Shown here: piece after piece, positions 41,971 through 54,377 of the stretch
Position numbering within the stretch: position 1 is the stretch's first letter
Layout: every line of letters starts with the position of its first letter
Assembly: GCF_921293095.1 (NCBI RefSeq)
Contig: NC_060247.1
Coordinates: 112,487,111 to 112,551,110 of the forward strand
DNA length: 64,000 nt
Reading direction: 5' to 3'
Source of the DNA: Ischnura elegans
Lineage: Eukaryota; Arthropoda; Insecta; Odonata; Coenagrionidae
The notes under the pieces: generated by a model
Told to the model about the DNA's origin: nothing
Database searches by the model: none
What the model saw: the letters and a program-made list of their open reading frames with translations, nothing else
Made by a program: the position numbers and the translations under genes

Positions 41971-44900
41971 CGTGCACTAACACAAACGATGAATAACTCC
42001 CCATTCTCGGCATGTGCGTGCCATGTGGCTGCGTGTCCTCGTGCAAAACAGTACGTGCACACCGTGTCGTGATAACTTCCCCCTCAAGGGTGCAACAGGA
42101 AAGGGGTGAGCTTCCGAAAGATGCAATTTTGAAACGTAAACACAGCTTCGATAGCAAAACATCCACATCAACACGATGTTCACACGTGTATGCGAGCGGT
42201 TTGAAAAAAAAACTCATTATTCAACATGAATATTCTCAATTGTTTCCGGCTTAGTCTGTTTGAATGTCAGCATAAATCGAAAGTTATTGCCAATTTCCAT
42301 AAGTACTCGAATTTAATTTCTCGACCAGCTCAAATACATTTTGTTTTATCTTCAGGTCCTGAAAAAAATTCAAATAATCTAGAAACCGGTGAACCTTTGA
42401 AGTGAAATTTAAGTATTTTTGGAAAGTTGCCATTAACTTTTAATTTATTCAAAGCTCACGACTACGCTGCTATTGGAAAGCAGAATGACACAAATAGGTT
42501 AGTAATAAAAATGAATTTTATGTATGTAAATACTGTATCTACAAAAGGTAAAGTCGTTCAGTAATGAAAAGAAACAGAAGCTTGCCTTCAAAGGCCCAAA
42601 CGAGGTGAGCGATTCGTTAAATGCATTTCACCACTTTAACACAGGAGAGTCCTAAGAAAGAATGACATGTTAAATATATTCCTTTGCAGTCAATTTTCGG
42701 AATTCCTTTCTACTTTAATCTTCTTGTTTATATGGCTTTTTCAAGAATTTCGTCCTTTCTCAAGGACCAATAAGTTTACTATTATCGTTTTTACCGATTA
42801 ATCCGTGGAACATCCACATTTTACCCGGTAAGAAAAGGTGATTAGCAAGAAATAATTATTACTCCCCCATATGAACTAAGCTTCATGTGTTAGGTGCTAA
42901 CTCACTGGCATGTGTTAATAATGTGGCCTGGATTAGCTGTCACAAAGCATTCATTCCGCTTGTAAAGTATTTAGATCTACATGCGTCGTAAAACGAATGG
43001 CGCCCAGGAAATTACTTGTCACCCTGTTACCAGAGCTGGGAAAAATTTTCGGTTATGCTGATAAAGAGATCAAAAAGAGAAATAAAAACTTATACCGTCT
43101 GGCGGTTGCACATTAGGGAGAGGGGTGGGTGGGAGAAGAGAGGTCACCAACCCAGTTGTTTTTTCTGGAAAAATTGAATTTAGTTTATTTTTTAACCAGC
43201 TAAGCCAACAATATTCGAAAATAATTGATGAATACCTAAAAGTCACTTGTCTATACGAATTGCCTATTGTATACCTCCAAGGTGCTGCGGAAAGTCATGA
43301 ACCCTCACCCACTCCCCGAAACGACGACCTTATTCCGCTTCTGGCGTCCGACGAACGGCGTACTAGGTTCAATAGAAAATACGACGGCAATACAATTGCA
43401 CGCGTTCCGAGTTGTGCCAGCCTCAAATCACACGAAGAAGAATCGACCACTTCAGGTATTCGTAGAAGTGAATTTCTCTTCCATTGCATCACAATCGCCG
43501 GATTAGCGACCGAAATAACAGCACCTGCCACTTGGACCGGGACCAATGGGCCCGGGCCAATTCTCACAGATAATTGACACCCAGAACTCAGCAATGTCTA
43601 TAGGGAGTGTGGAATAATGGGGAACTTACATCTCGCCAGCATGCGCTAAACTGCATGCAGTTGATGACAGTTTCGGTATGATATTCATTCCTGTACGACA
43701 GTATTTAGACCCAAATTTAAATGCATTACAAATCCAAATTTATTACTGCAACAAAAGAAATAATAGCAAATAGTTAACAAAAAATGAAATAACGTAACAG
43801 CAAAAGAAATTATTTATACTTTGTGAAGTAATGTCTGCTTTTTTGATGAATAATGTAATGATTTCAAATATTCGATGTTTAGTTTTAAGTTTCCTGAAAA
43901 CGCAATCAAAATTTTTATTCAACCGTAAAGTGGCTGTTTGGGGTAAAATTGGTTTACCGAGTCAGTTACCGAGCGCCAAGTAATGTCGTAACGATGGGAT
44001 TATTTCTCGAAATGGTAATCGGGGCACTACATTCTTGCATTTGGAGTGGCCTTCTTGGCCCTTGAATGTGACGGAGTGCGCCGTACAAAGCAATTCAATT
44101 GCCGTCCATTCATGATTGCTGAAAAAAAAAACAAATTACATCTCAGCCGGCGCATTTGTCCTAGACGTCAATGCCCTAGGAAACATATCTTTCATGGACC
44201 CTGGCCAGAAAAAAAATTGGGGGATGGGGATGTCCATTTATTTGGAGCGGGAGAACCATTTAGGTTGGGGCTACACCTAATTCTAAATCTTCATAGTACC
44301 CTCGATTTCTAGGGTGTTTGGCAAGGGGTGATTAATCACCAGCACGGAAGAGGATTCCCACATAGGCACCACACGGTCATAAAAATATTACGCATACCAA
44401 TAAATTATAGGTCCAAATTCATGTAAAGGCAAAACATGCCAACAGGTAATAATTTTTATGGCAAACCCATGCAAGGTTAGTACCTACAATGGAAAAACAA
44501 AAACGTGCAATTAGTCGTCATAGCGAGTGACGACAATAATTTCATTAATCGGGGCACTGTTATCTCCTTGACGATTCAGGGGGTTCCAGCTAATACTTCC
44601 CTCGTCATAATACCCTCGCAGTACACCTGTGATGTAACGAAGTTAGTCCAAATGATTTTGGTTCCGAGGGGGAATTCCATTCGTGAAACTCTCCAACGCA
44701 TTCGAAGTAACTGTGTGACGTCAGTGGCTGAGCGCGATGCGTAGGTGGCCGGCCCTTCCCGCCGTTTTCGGGGCTGAGATAAATTAAGTGCATGGGGCGT
44801 ATGAGCGAGCACCGTTCACATGACGACTTGAGTTTGAAATTGTTGCGAGATATTGCGCTTCGCTTTCTTTCCCTCAAACAGATGTCGAATGGTATTTTTA

Positions 44901-45018
44901 GGGCAGGAAGACTGCTCTACATCTACGAGGTACCGTGCAAGTCACCACCAGGGTGCATGGGACGGGATGATTCCATACCAGACATGCAGCACTCATCCTT
45001 ATCGGCCTTAATCAGACT
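41971..45018. other. No supported gene
   Basis: The longest frame (43125-43577, plus) has an overlapping minus-strand frame of similar quality and no recognisable motif. A perfect cAMP-response-like TGACGTCA lies at 44716-44723. CTACATCTACGAGG near 44920 resembles a LINE 3' fragment. Confidence 0.35.
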
Positions 45019-45027
45019 CGCGCCAGC

Positions 45028-45307
45028 AGTGGTGTAGCCAGGAATTTCGTTCAGGGGAGGGGGATAGGGAGGGGTTCCAAAACCAAGGGAAAAATATTTT
45101 TAAAAACAGGGAAATAAGTAGAGGGTTTAAAGTAATTGTAGCACTATTCATAACCGAAAAAAAAACTTACAATTTTCAACGGAATCCTTTGTAAATTCAT
45201 GATTTATCAATATTTTGTTTTCCCTTATGATGAAGCAAAGTGATTTTTTTTTATTTTTTGGGGAAAGAGGGGGTTTGGACCCATCCCCCCCTATCCCTGC
45301 GTCATTG
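45028..45307 (+). mobile_element. hAT-like MITE, family B, copy 2
   Basis: Starts AGTGGTGTAGCCAGG; the right end is the inverse of CAATGACGCAGGG. Flanks CGCGCCAGC (45019-45027) and CGCGCTAGC (45308-45316) match at 8 of 9. G-rich stretches lie inside both ends. The body matches 26889-27160 in opposite orientation. Confidence 0.75.
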
Positions 45308-45316
45308 CGCGCTAGC

Positions 45317-46180
45317 TTGCTGGACACAGGCCACGCCCACAGGACAACGACATGCAATCAAAAATAGGATAGTGCTAAGGACACGAGCAAGCCACCATGC
45401 AAATAACTATCAGTTAGCAATAGTAAACGGAAAGTTATGTTAGTAAGTGATTCATGCATGAGTTATAACAAGCCTAAAAATACATGCAGATAACTTGTAT
45501 TGACGATTATAGTAAGTTATAAACTACAAATACAGGTCCTATTTTACCTCTTCCGATTTAAGCTATCATAGAGCTAAACTATCGCAGGTATTATAATCCC
45601 TTATTGTAGGTGGAATAAAACGACATCTTAAATCTAACGGTTCCACAGTCTATTTTCCTAATCTTATCGGGTCCGCAGTCTATATTACTCATCCTGAAAA
45701 CCAAAATGTCATTTTATTTATGAGGGTACCCTCATCTGTTGATTGCACCTTGTAGTGCACTGCGAAGAGACAATGAGGGACTCCTCCGTTCCCCGAATGG
45801 TTGAACATTCGACTTCACTGCGATTCTGCAACAATCGCTTTCACACATTCCTTTTTCCATTCCAATCCAAAGAGGCGCAAAGCGCGTGCGCAGAAGATAA
45901 AAAAATTGAAAGGAAAATGGAAAGGAATGCTTTCTATTTTTATTGCGATCGGAAACCAATGATTGGCTAAGCTTGATTGTTACGTCACTGACGGGCGACT
46001 TCAATGGAAAGAAAAAGGAATGAGTAATGAGTGAATTATGGAGGAAAAGAAGTGCTCTTTTCTCTATGAGCCCGCACATTTTTTGAGCATAATGCGCACT
46101 TTCGTTTAAGAAGGAAATTAGCGCCCGCAATCGTTGCGGTGAATACGAATTCTCAACAAATGAGTTGTGTTTAAGAGGCC
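45317..46180. other. Intergenic, no gene seen
   Basis: AT-rich; only short overlapping frames on both strands. Confidence 0.35.
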
Positions 46181-46680
46181 TAGTTTCCTTATTGCGCTAA
46201 GGCGCCACGACGACTTCTCTTCCTGGCAGAACTCGCCGATCGCACGGGAAACAAAAACGCAGCGAGAGGCGGGCACGCGGGGTGAAAGCCGCCTGGCGCC
46301 GAAGCTATTTTTAGATCTCCCTCCCTCCCTCCTCTCTATATCTCTCCCGGCAGCTATAATCTCTCCTTGGCGCGAGGAGGAACAAGAGAAGGCGGAGGCG
46401 GCGACTGGTGGCGCCCGCTAGCGGTGACTCGGGGTCGATGCGCGCGCCGCCATGGCTGCACCGCGCCCTCCTCAAGGCCGGCCGCGCATTGTTGCGAGAG
46501 TTGTTGAGTCAACAAACGAGAAGATCACGTGGGTCGACATCAGCAATCGCACTACCAGTCTGTACAGAGTGTATTGTTTTCTCATTTCTTCGAGTATAAC
46601 TTGCGTTGCAGTATGTGCTAACCAGGTAGCACATGTTGCAGCGCGAGCAGATGATAACTTCATCTGCATATAAACTCGGC
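46181..46680 (+). promoter_or_regulatory. CpG-rich regulatory/first-exon candidate
   Basis: GC- and CpG-rich island with a perfect MEF2-type CTATTTTTAG (46305-46314), a C/T-rich tract, TATA-like CTATATC (46336-46342), and an ATG in a strong context (GCCGCCATGG, 46452). The 15-bp palindrome TTGTTGAGTCAACAA contains AP-1 TGAGTCA (46501-46515). An E-box CACGTG lies at 46526-46531. The short frame from 46452 (MAAPRPPQGRPRIVARVV) could be a first coding exon, but no family or clear donor supports it. Confidence 0.4.
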
Positions 46681-47388
46681 GCTCATCGCACAAAACCACC
46701 CGTTCCTTCCTCCATCCCAGTGAATTAATTAATCCGATGCACTCAAACGCTAAAAACTCCCTTTCCTCAATGATTTCGTATCTCATCTGGCTGTGAATTT
46801 GAAGTTCAGTCTGAAGGGCACGGAAAATACACCGCTTTCAGACACATGGGATAACGATGCAAGTATCCCAACAACATACCAACTACCACCTCACCAATTA
46901 ACTCTTCTATGAGTATTCCCTGTCTTACCTCCTTCTAATCATAGGTTAATTTATTTTAAAAATGGCCAAAACACAAAAAATATTGATTGATTAATTTGAT
47001 GTCTAATTAAAAATAAAACCTCTACGAACAAAATAGAAAATACCTACTGGTGCGAGTACGAAAAAAGAATTTTTTTATTTTAAAAGTTAAAAAAGCAAAT
47101 TTAAACAAACTATTGATAAGATAATTATTAAATAAAGAATTGTTATATCTGATGTACCTGCGATTATGTAAATTTTATTGTTGTTCAAGTGTCAAAGTTG
47201 TTAGTTTTAAATTTCTTTTTTCACACAAGCTACGCTTAAAATCGACAACGCAAACGATGGCGCTAAAAATTATTGGTTTTGCAAACTGGCTGGGTTGGTT
47301 CACTAGACACACCGGGACAGCAATAGCACATGCACCTTCGCGGTCATTCCACCTTGTTCATTGCCACTTCCAGAATTAATTATAGGTT
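46681..47388. other. Intergenic, no gene seen
   Basis: AT-rich sequence with no supported frames. Confidence 0.35.
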
Positions 47389-47396
47389 GAGTTTTA

Positions 47397-47700
47397 CAAG
47401 GGCGCAGCTAAGAATTAAGGATGGGGGGGGGTTTAGGCGCAACTAATACTTAGTGGTGTGGGGTATTGTATACCCTCCAGGGTAGCGGGAGGTGCGGGGG
47501 CCCTCCCCCAGAAAATATTTAAGATTAATGGTTCAAAATGGTGAGTTTTACGGCTTTCGGAGGGATATTTCACTAATCACAGTATTCTTTAAGTTATACA
47601 AATCCAATTAAGTAAAACGGACTTAACGTAAAAATTTCTCTGAGCTCTGGGGGGGGGGGAGGGTTATCCCCCAAACCACCCCCCCTCGCGGCGCCACTAG
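47397..47700 (+). mobile_element. hAT-like MITE, family A, copy 2
   Basis: Starts CAAGGGCGCAGCTAAG and ends with the inverse of CTAGTGGCGCCGCG. Flanks GAGTTTTA (47389-47396) and AAGTTTTA (47701-47708) match at 7 of 8. Long G-runs lie inside both ends. The body matches 8808-9062 inverted. Confidence 0.8.
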
Positions 47701-47709
47701 AAGTTTTAG

Positions 47710-49080
47710 AGTTTTAGTATACATCATTAACATGAAATGGTTGCGTGCCCACTGGCAGGTCCCAAACATCAAAACTATTTTGTCCTCTCCCCCTGTGCCT
47801 GGCCTTCTCCTTGGTTTCCCAGAAACTTCTGTTCGTCATCACCTCGTCTGTCATTTCCAACCTTCTTCTTCTATTTTCTCCTTCCCAAGGTCGCATGACT
47901 GCTGTATTTAAATCCTGTTTATTATTACATTACGTTCAATCCAATTCCCTTTTCTGCATTTTATTATTTCCGTTTTCTAAACACATCAGTCTCTGGAATA
48001 ATCAGCAGATTAAATAAGGAGGCATCCCACGCGGGAATCTTTCAAGGTAAAGGTTACACTGACGTAACGTAGCATACACCTCAGTGGTGGATAAATATGA
48101 GGGGCACGGGGGACGCGCGCCCCTTCTTTCGGGGCTGCCCGCATTGCCGAATTGTAAATGTTTTATATCAAAAGATAGCATTACCTCGAATATACGTATA
48201 GGTGATCAGTTTATATAGAACTATATTAAATTCTGCATGTAACTTGATTATTTTTCATCACGATAAAAGTATAGGTAGCTCAAAATATCTTTTGCGCCCA
48301 CCCCTCCCTTGAGTTTTTCTGGATCCGTTACTGATACACATAGACTTCATGAATAATACACATACACGATTAAATAATTTCGTGGTTTCCCAGTAGTTTC
48401 CGTTTATCATCACGTCGTCTGTCATTTTTAGCCTTCTTCTTCCTCACCTCTTTTCTCCTTTCCACTTTCCCACGACTGCTCTATTCAAAATACCATTCTC
48501 CTTTAATGTGCCCCATCCAATTCCCCTTTCTCTTTTATATCGTAATCAATAGTGTCCTTTTCTCCTCTACTTTTTTCAGCAACCTCCTCATTTCGCCTTT
48601 CTCATATCATTTCACTTTCTCTCTCTCCCTCTAGCCTCTCATCTACACCTACATTTTCAAGACCGCTGCTTCTATCCTTGTCACTTCTTCCCAAGGTCCC
48701 CGTTTCGCATCCAAGCAACTTTACACTCCACAAATAACATTTCACCAGTCCACCCCCAAGGTTCTATGTTCGTAGTGCCGCGTCACTCCTTTCTCTTCTT
48801 ATTAAAAGCGTCCTTTCCCAAAGCTATTCTTGTCATTACCACCTCATGGCACAGGATGGCTTCTGAACATCTGTACCTTCTAATCTGATCAATACTTCCC
48901 CCATTTGACCGTAACATTCACATTTTCGCTACCGTTCACTCTCACAAATTCGTTTTCTAAACAGGTGCAGTCTCTGGAGTATTCGGCAGATCAAGTAAGA
49001 AAATATCCCTCTGTGAAAAGTTTCAAGGTAAATTTTACACGCACAAAGCATAAAATACACCGTGATACCATAAATAATAA
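47710..49080 (-). mobile_element. LINE fragments, inverted relative to 33180-34640
   Basis: Minus-strand pieces encode GRENRRRRLEMTDEVMTNRSFWE and, in the second copy (48360-48480), a like sequence; the flanking modules CAGAGACTG and CTTTGAAAG-type blocks also match. Interrupted by the family D MITE at 48082-48333. Confidence 0.65.
48082..48333 (+). mobile_element. hAT-like MITE, family D, copy 2
   Basis: Starts CAGTGGTGGATAAATATG and ends with the inverse of CAGTAACGGATCC. Flanks ATACACCT (48074-48081) and ATACACAT (48334-48341) match at 7 of 8. It is the uninterrupted relative of 34819-35745 and is nested in LINE sequence. Confidence 0.8.
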
Positions 49081-49090
49081 AAATACATGA

Positions 49091-49139
49091 TTTAATAAAA
49101 ATAATTATGATAATAATAATAATTATTATTATTATTATT
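49091..49139. repeat. (TAA/TTA)n microsatellite hairpin
   Basis: TAATAATAATAA is followed directly by TTATTATTATTATTATTA, so the tract is self-complementary. Confidence 0.7.
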
Positions 49140-49345
49140 AAGAGCCAAGTCATCTATGATTTTTTACGTCGTTTGATGCTACCAATTTTGAGGTCGTCCT
49201 AGGATTTTTATGACAAATTGCATGTATTTTTTACTAGTATAATAATAAGAATTTAATATAAATAAAATAAAAATAAAAATCCGAGGACCACCTCAGCATA
49301 GGTAGTATCAAACGACGAAAAAATAATTATAAATGATTGGCTCTT
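49140..49345. mobile_element. Fold-back MITE, about 206 bp
   Basis: Ends AAGAGCCAAGTCAT and the inverse of AAGAGCCAATCAT. Arms extend about 70 bp (CGTCGTTTGATGCTACC versus inverse CGTCGTTTGATACTACC) around an AT-rich loop. No target duplication could be assigned. Confidence 0.7.
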
Positions 49346-50540
49346 GCCCGTCTTATTTATTACATCGGAATACTTCTAATCTGAGGCAAATATAATAATA
49401 ATAAACTCGATTTCGATTTTTCGATCCAAATACATTAAACCGTTGTTAATAATAGGCCAAGTTACATAATGAAAAAGGAAAATAGAACTTGTTATGTATG
49501 AGTGGGTTGGAAAACAAGGGGTACAAGTGATTTCTTTTTTCTATACACAATTAGGTACAGAAATCAGGTATAGAAAACAAATAATAGCAATTAGATATTT
49601 AGAAGTGCATTTGATTTTCCACTTGATGTCATCACGACTCTCTCGTATCCCTTGGCAACTAATTTTCCTGTATTTCTTCTAACATTTAACTTTACCCAAC
49701 TTAGTTGAAAAAAATCACGTGTACCCCTTGGCTTTTCACCATCTCGTATGTAATTGATGTTGCAGTGCCACTCTCACATAACATCGACAATACTATCAGC
49801 ATCAACAATAGCTAGAAAAAATAAATAGTACCAAGTATCGGCAATAGAAATAAAAAGGACATGGAAAATGATACAGGTTTGTATAGCTTCAGTTGTCATC
49901 TCTGCTACCCGTATCCTCCAAAAACAAACACAAAATAGTTTTACAATACTCAATCTTATTCCAAATATACACATCATATTGCATGAGGCCATAATAATCT
50001 CAACTTGCAACATCACGAGAAAATTTCTCAACTCAACAAAATAGTAAAGAATTACTTTGGTGAGAACCCGTAGTCTTTACAAAAAAAAACTGAGCAAAAT
50101 TTAATGAAAAGTAAAGATAAAAATATAACCTTTAATTTGTTTTCGTAAGCCTTTGGCCCATGAGAATATGAATGTTCACCACTTTTAACCATTCAGCATC
50201 GATCCATGCATAGAATAAAAATATACAAATTCGAACAAATTCACCATGTAACAAAAAATAATACTATACACATTCACTTCCGTATGTATAAAACTATAAT
50301 AACATAAATTTATTTTCCAACGCCTTTAGAGGGTCTTTTATGCATTTTGTACGCTTCTATTTTGTAGACTTAAATCGTATTAATGGATTAACAGACATTG
50401 ATAATGATAAAATAGTATCGAAACCAAGTTCGGTATGCGTAAATATTCACAATGGAACTCTTAATGTGAATTTTACTTCCATATATCGAGGTAAGACAAA
50501 GATAAGCCGTAAATAAAATACATGTAGAGAGGGCAAAACT
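49346..50540. other. Intergenic, no gene seen
   Basis: AT-rich with short frames on both strands and no recognised repeat. Confidence 0.35.
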
Positions 50541-50876
50541 TCTTAGCATCTTTTACGATGACGATGCATCTCGTGAATATAAACGCGCGTGCATTAGGGC
50601 GCTCCCTAGAGTCACCGTCACGGGAGGGAGGTGAAAATTCCGCCGCGTGGGAATTTCATTCATTACGAACGCTTGCTTCCGCTGAATCGGCTCTCCGTGA
50701 AGTTGTTGCCAAACAGGAATTCCCAATAATCATATCCTCGTAGAGCATGGAGCATTTCCGAGATCGATTAACTTATTATTGCAGCCGGTTTACCTCACGT
50801 GCTAATGGTGACGTATGATGCCGACGGACAGTCAAAAGGGTGGGAAGAAGTCACTTTTGAATGCGCCGTGTGGATT

Positions 50877-50891
50877 TTTGGCGGCGCCAAA
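50877..50891. promoter_or_regulatory. Double E2F-like site
   Basis: TTTGGCGGCGCCAAA places two inverted TTTGGCG[GC] cores together, close to the E2F consensus. It lies at the end of a CpG-richer stretch (50570-50900) that also holds CACGTG and TGACGTAT near 50795-50816. Confidence 0.4.
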
Positions 50892-50904
50892 CCCAGTGAG
50901 ACAT

Positions 50905-51596
50905 AAAGCTGATCTTATTTGTACGGGAATTGAGTGACGTGAATTGTTAATTTCGATTTCTTACTAAACACAATTTTCATAATATGTTGATAAATTATTA
51001 ATGTCTTCCTTAAAGAATCCAACTTCACACTTTAAAAGGATGCCAACATTTCTTATCTTTTTTTCTTGGCGTGGTTTCCAAGGTGAGTGCAAGTATTATT
51101 ATGTAAGAAATCACTCAAAGGAATCTGACTATCTATCTAAGGACTCTGAAGTTTTGTCCTCTTATGTAAATGACCTCTTTTCTGTATTTATTTCTCTTTA
51201 CCGCTGTTTCAACTTCAAAATGGAGGTATGCAAGAACTAACGCGTCAAACGAGGCACACGAACCCTTAGTAGCCAAAAGCTACGTGATATCTTTAGGCAC
51301 ATTGTAAGTTTTCTATTTTCTTCAATTTGAGTACCCAGATAGCCCGCTGCAGGTATAAATGCGCCTATTTAAAATTGTTGTTATTGCTAGTACAGAAACC
51401 CGTCGACTTAAACAGATTTTTAGAAGTAAATTGTAGTACACTTGGTATCTATGGAAAGATATTAACTAACTTATGCAATTTTAATATATTTCCGAGCGAA
51501 ATTTGCTGGTTTATCACCTGACCTCATTAGCACGGGAATAATGTGACGTAAAAGGATTGATATCGAAGTCTTCTTTACATAATCGCATTTTTACAT
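50905..51596 (+). repeat. Diverged direct repeats about 610 bp apart
   Basis: About 80 bp at 50908 (CTGATCTTATTTGTACGGG, then GTGACGTGAATTG) resemble 51519 (CTGACCTCATTAGCACGGG, then GTGACGTAAAAGG). They could mark ends of a decayed element or an old duplication. Confidence 0.35.
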
Positions 51597-51599
51597 TTT

Positions 51600-52359
51600 T
51601 ATGGGGTCCAAAAATCTCTTTTCTTTACTTTTCTCCAGAGAACCTCAACCTTATAAATTGGCTTTTGGGGTTGTGAGGGGAGGTTTCGATAAATGAGAAA
51701 CAATGAATGGTTCTTCCTCTCGGAGAGCAGAACGTTATGTTTTCAACAATTTCTGCAGAACTTATTGTCATAAATAATGATGTATGCTGGTAAATAGGAG
51801 GAAGGCTTCGTGTTCTTGTGGATCAGATTGAATGGCGCACTAAATCGGGTAATAATAACCATGAAAAATAAGGCCTAGGAAGTATTAATTGAAGAAACAT
51901 TGTTAGAATTCCCCAATTGTGCAAATAAACTACTGATTTGAAAGGGCTAAACAATTCTAAATTTTAATTATTGTACATCAATCAATAGTCATGATTTGCT
52001 ACTATCGTGTTCAACATCACTGTACATGTCGGTGCAATGGAGCAGCAGCGAATCAGCGCACGAGGCCAAACGCATATTGTGGCGACACCAGTGACATCTA
52101 TGGTAACGAACAAAGTCAACATTAAAATCAAATGAGTAATTAACAAGTTATCATGGATACTTTAAATGATCGCGTGTTGTAGAATATTATTTTTTTGCAG
52201 TGATTTCCCTTGTCATTTAAGAGTAAAGCTGAATGGTCTTGTGATGATGATCTTGTGAATCAGATCGTAACTACGCAACAGGACACTTCAATCAATTCCT
52301 GATGGGACTGCTTCTCTTTGGCGCCGTCGTATCGAGGGTGGCGCCAGAGGAGTGACATG
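51600..52359. other. Intergenic, no gene seen
   Basis: AT-rich to about 52250, then GC rises toward the NRF-1-like site. No coding frame supported. Confidence 0.35.
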
Positions 52360-52361
52360 AC

Positions 52362-52373
52362 TGCGCATGCGCG
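52362..52373. promoter_or_regulatory. NRF-1-type site
   Basis: TGCGCATGCGCG fits the YGCGCAYGCGCR consensus of NRF-1/Ewg, common in animal housekeeping promoters. It sits in a CpG-rich patch (52310-52460). No gene start next to it was recognised. Confidence 0.4.
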
Positions 52374-52829
52374 ACCTTGACATAGGGACCCTGAAAACCC
52401 TGGTATACGAGGCGTGACCTTGGTAGGAAGGGCGAGCCATTTCAAAACTGAAAGGGAAAGATCCCGCATAAGGGCAGCCATCCCTAGCGATATTGGCTTG
52501 GGGTGAGTGCTTAATTGAGAGAAATGCTCTGCTAAACTCTATTTGTCTGAGGTGTATGCATCCGATAATCATAGTCAAGGATAGAATCAGAACAAAAGGT
52601 TTGGCACGCAAATGAGCTTGATCATGTCAGGTCAGTTTCAAAATAAGGAAAATAGAGTCAGACGACGAGTGGGAAAAGTGGAATTCTGTTTCATATTAAA
52701 GAGCCTCATATCGTCACTGATGGCATCGTACTTGGCGCCATCTATCATTCTCCTGCAGAGCTAACAACAAACTACCGCACATGTGTTATTGAAATTGAGT
52801 TGTCTTCGCCGTATAGATGCCTTTTCTTT

Positions 52830-52960
52830 AATAGTAATAATAAATTTATTCATCCGTGGAATCAACATTACAAGCATATTTTGCATTTCAAATAAACAAG
52901 GATAAATCAGGAATCCCTTACAGGTATTGCAGCCACTATTGGGATACTTCAACACAAATT
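52830..52960 (-). mobile_element. LINE 3' end-like sequence
   Basis: TAATAATAAATTTATTCATCC and following sequence resemble the tail and 3' UTR at 23015-23200. Tentative. Confidence 0.35.
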
Positions 52961-53166
52961 ACAATACGAATTCAAGAAAGAATTACACTGAGACCAGATA
53001 CGAAACATAAATAAATGCATGAATAGATAAAAATTTGTTATTTAATCTCCACCCGTCATGCATACGGAGTATACAATCGTACCATAAACAAATACATCTG
53101 GATTTTCTGAATTGAATAACCATTTTTACTCTTTAAAATAAAAACGTTAAACTATTTGAAACTATT

Positions 53167-53393
53167 AAGGCCGTTTTACGCGGGACACGGAATTGCGCAG
53201 GTTAGAACTGCATTAATTTCTAAAATAGTTGGAATTGCGCGAATGCATGAACGAAATCAGAACAGGGGCTATTTTGCCATCTCACGTCCACACATTCTCG
53301 CATGTGTTCTAGCAATTCACCACTTTACACGACGCAATTTCGACTGCACCTTTGTACACACGTCAGATGTTTCACGGCCATTTTGGCGTACAT
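53167..53393. mobile_element. Candidate MITE
   Basis: The left edge AAGGCCGTTTTACGC and the right edge inverse AATGGCCGTGAAAC are similar, and GGAATTGCGC motifs lie inside both halves. Weak support. Confidence 0.35.
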
Positions 53394-53641
53394 GTACTGG
53401 AAATTCAAGCTAAGTTCTCCTCACGGCTAATTTTTTGCTATTACTTTTCTATTAACGGATCATTTAATATTACTGCAAAAGAAATAAATTGGAATTAATT
53501 TGGATTGGTGTATTGGTATTGGCATTCATTTATTTATTAGTATATATAGTAGTGATCGGCAACCTAAAGAGACGGAATAGCCAAAAGTTATGCAACCAGC
53601 TACGCAGCTACATTTTGACGGTGCTTTAATTTGACTACTGG

Positions 53642-53782
53642 CAGTGGCGGATCCAGAGAGGGGCTAAGGTATCCAATTTAAACTAGATAAAATGGAAATT
53701 TTCTTCATTTGTTAAATATATACAGGAGAGGAGAGCCGCCTAGCCGCCCCGCCTCTTTGTCCCTACCCTAAATCCAGTGCTG
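53642..53782. mobile_element. Small hAT-like MITE, 141 bp
   Basis: Starts CAGTGGCGGATCCAGAG and ends with the inverse of CAGCACTGGATTTAGGG. Flanks ACTACTGG and GCTACCGG match at 6 of 8. Same terminal style as families D and E. Confidence 0.55.
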
Positions 53783-53790
53783 GCTACCGG

Positions 53791-54370
53791 CAATGTATTT
53801 ACTATAGGAACGCTTATCCTTCCTATATTCATGGTTTTTATCCTGTTCGCAACATTTACTTTTGAATTTTGAAAATAAGGTAAAATGATTATTATTTTTC
53901 GCGCATGGAACTGGAAGGCCGCAATTTGAAATCGAAAGAGGCGAAACTTGATATCATAAGAGCAGCATGAAGCTTGCGAGCCGTTGCTTCGCGAAGGCTG
54001 CCGACCCCCGGTATTTTGGTATAACGAATGGTATACTGTCCTCCACGGTTTATTCCACGCGTTATCCACCAATCCTATTATCAGCTCTCCAATTTGATGA
54101 GCCCCATGATAAAATTTTCAGCCCGGTGGAGACACAACAGTACCACTTCGAGCGCTCATCTTTCGCGTCACTCTTCCAAGCTATCACCTTTAAACTGCCC
54201 TTTTGCGTTGTACAGTGAACACATTTATAGAAATGATGTTAAATCAAGAATTTTATATTATTAGCTCAATATTTTCTCCAATAATAAGTACTGTAAAATG
54301 TTGACTGAGGTAAATTCCATACCTTCTGAAAAGTTCAAGATGTCAGCTTAAGTTACAAGCATGTATTGCG
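53791..54370. other. Intergenic, no gene seen
   Basis: Overlapping short frames on both strands only. Confidence 0.35.
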
Positions 54371-54377
54371 AGAGAAA

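Noticed and set aside
43125-43577. 150-aa plus-strand ORF
   Set aside because: Competes with a 99-aa minus-strand ORF, has no recognisable motif, and its first part reads through low-information AT-rich sequence.
46408-46599. 63-aa ORF overlapping the 46452 frame
   Set aside because: Arg/Leu-rich shadow of GC-rich sequence; the 46452 ATG has the better context, and neither is supported as a gene.
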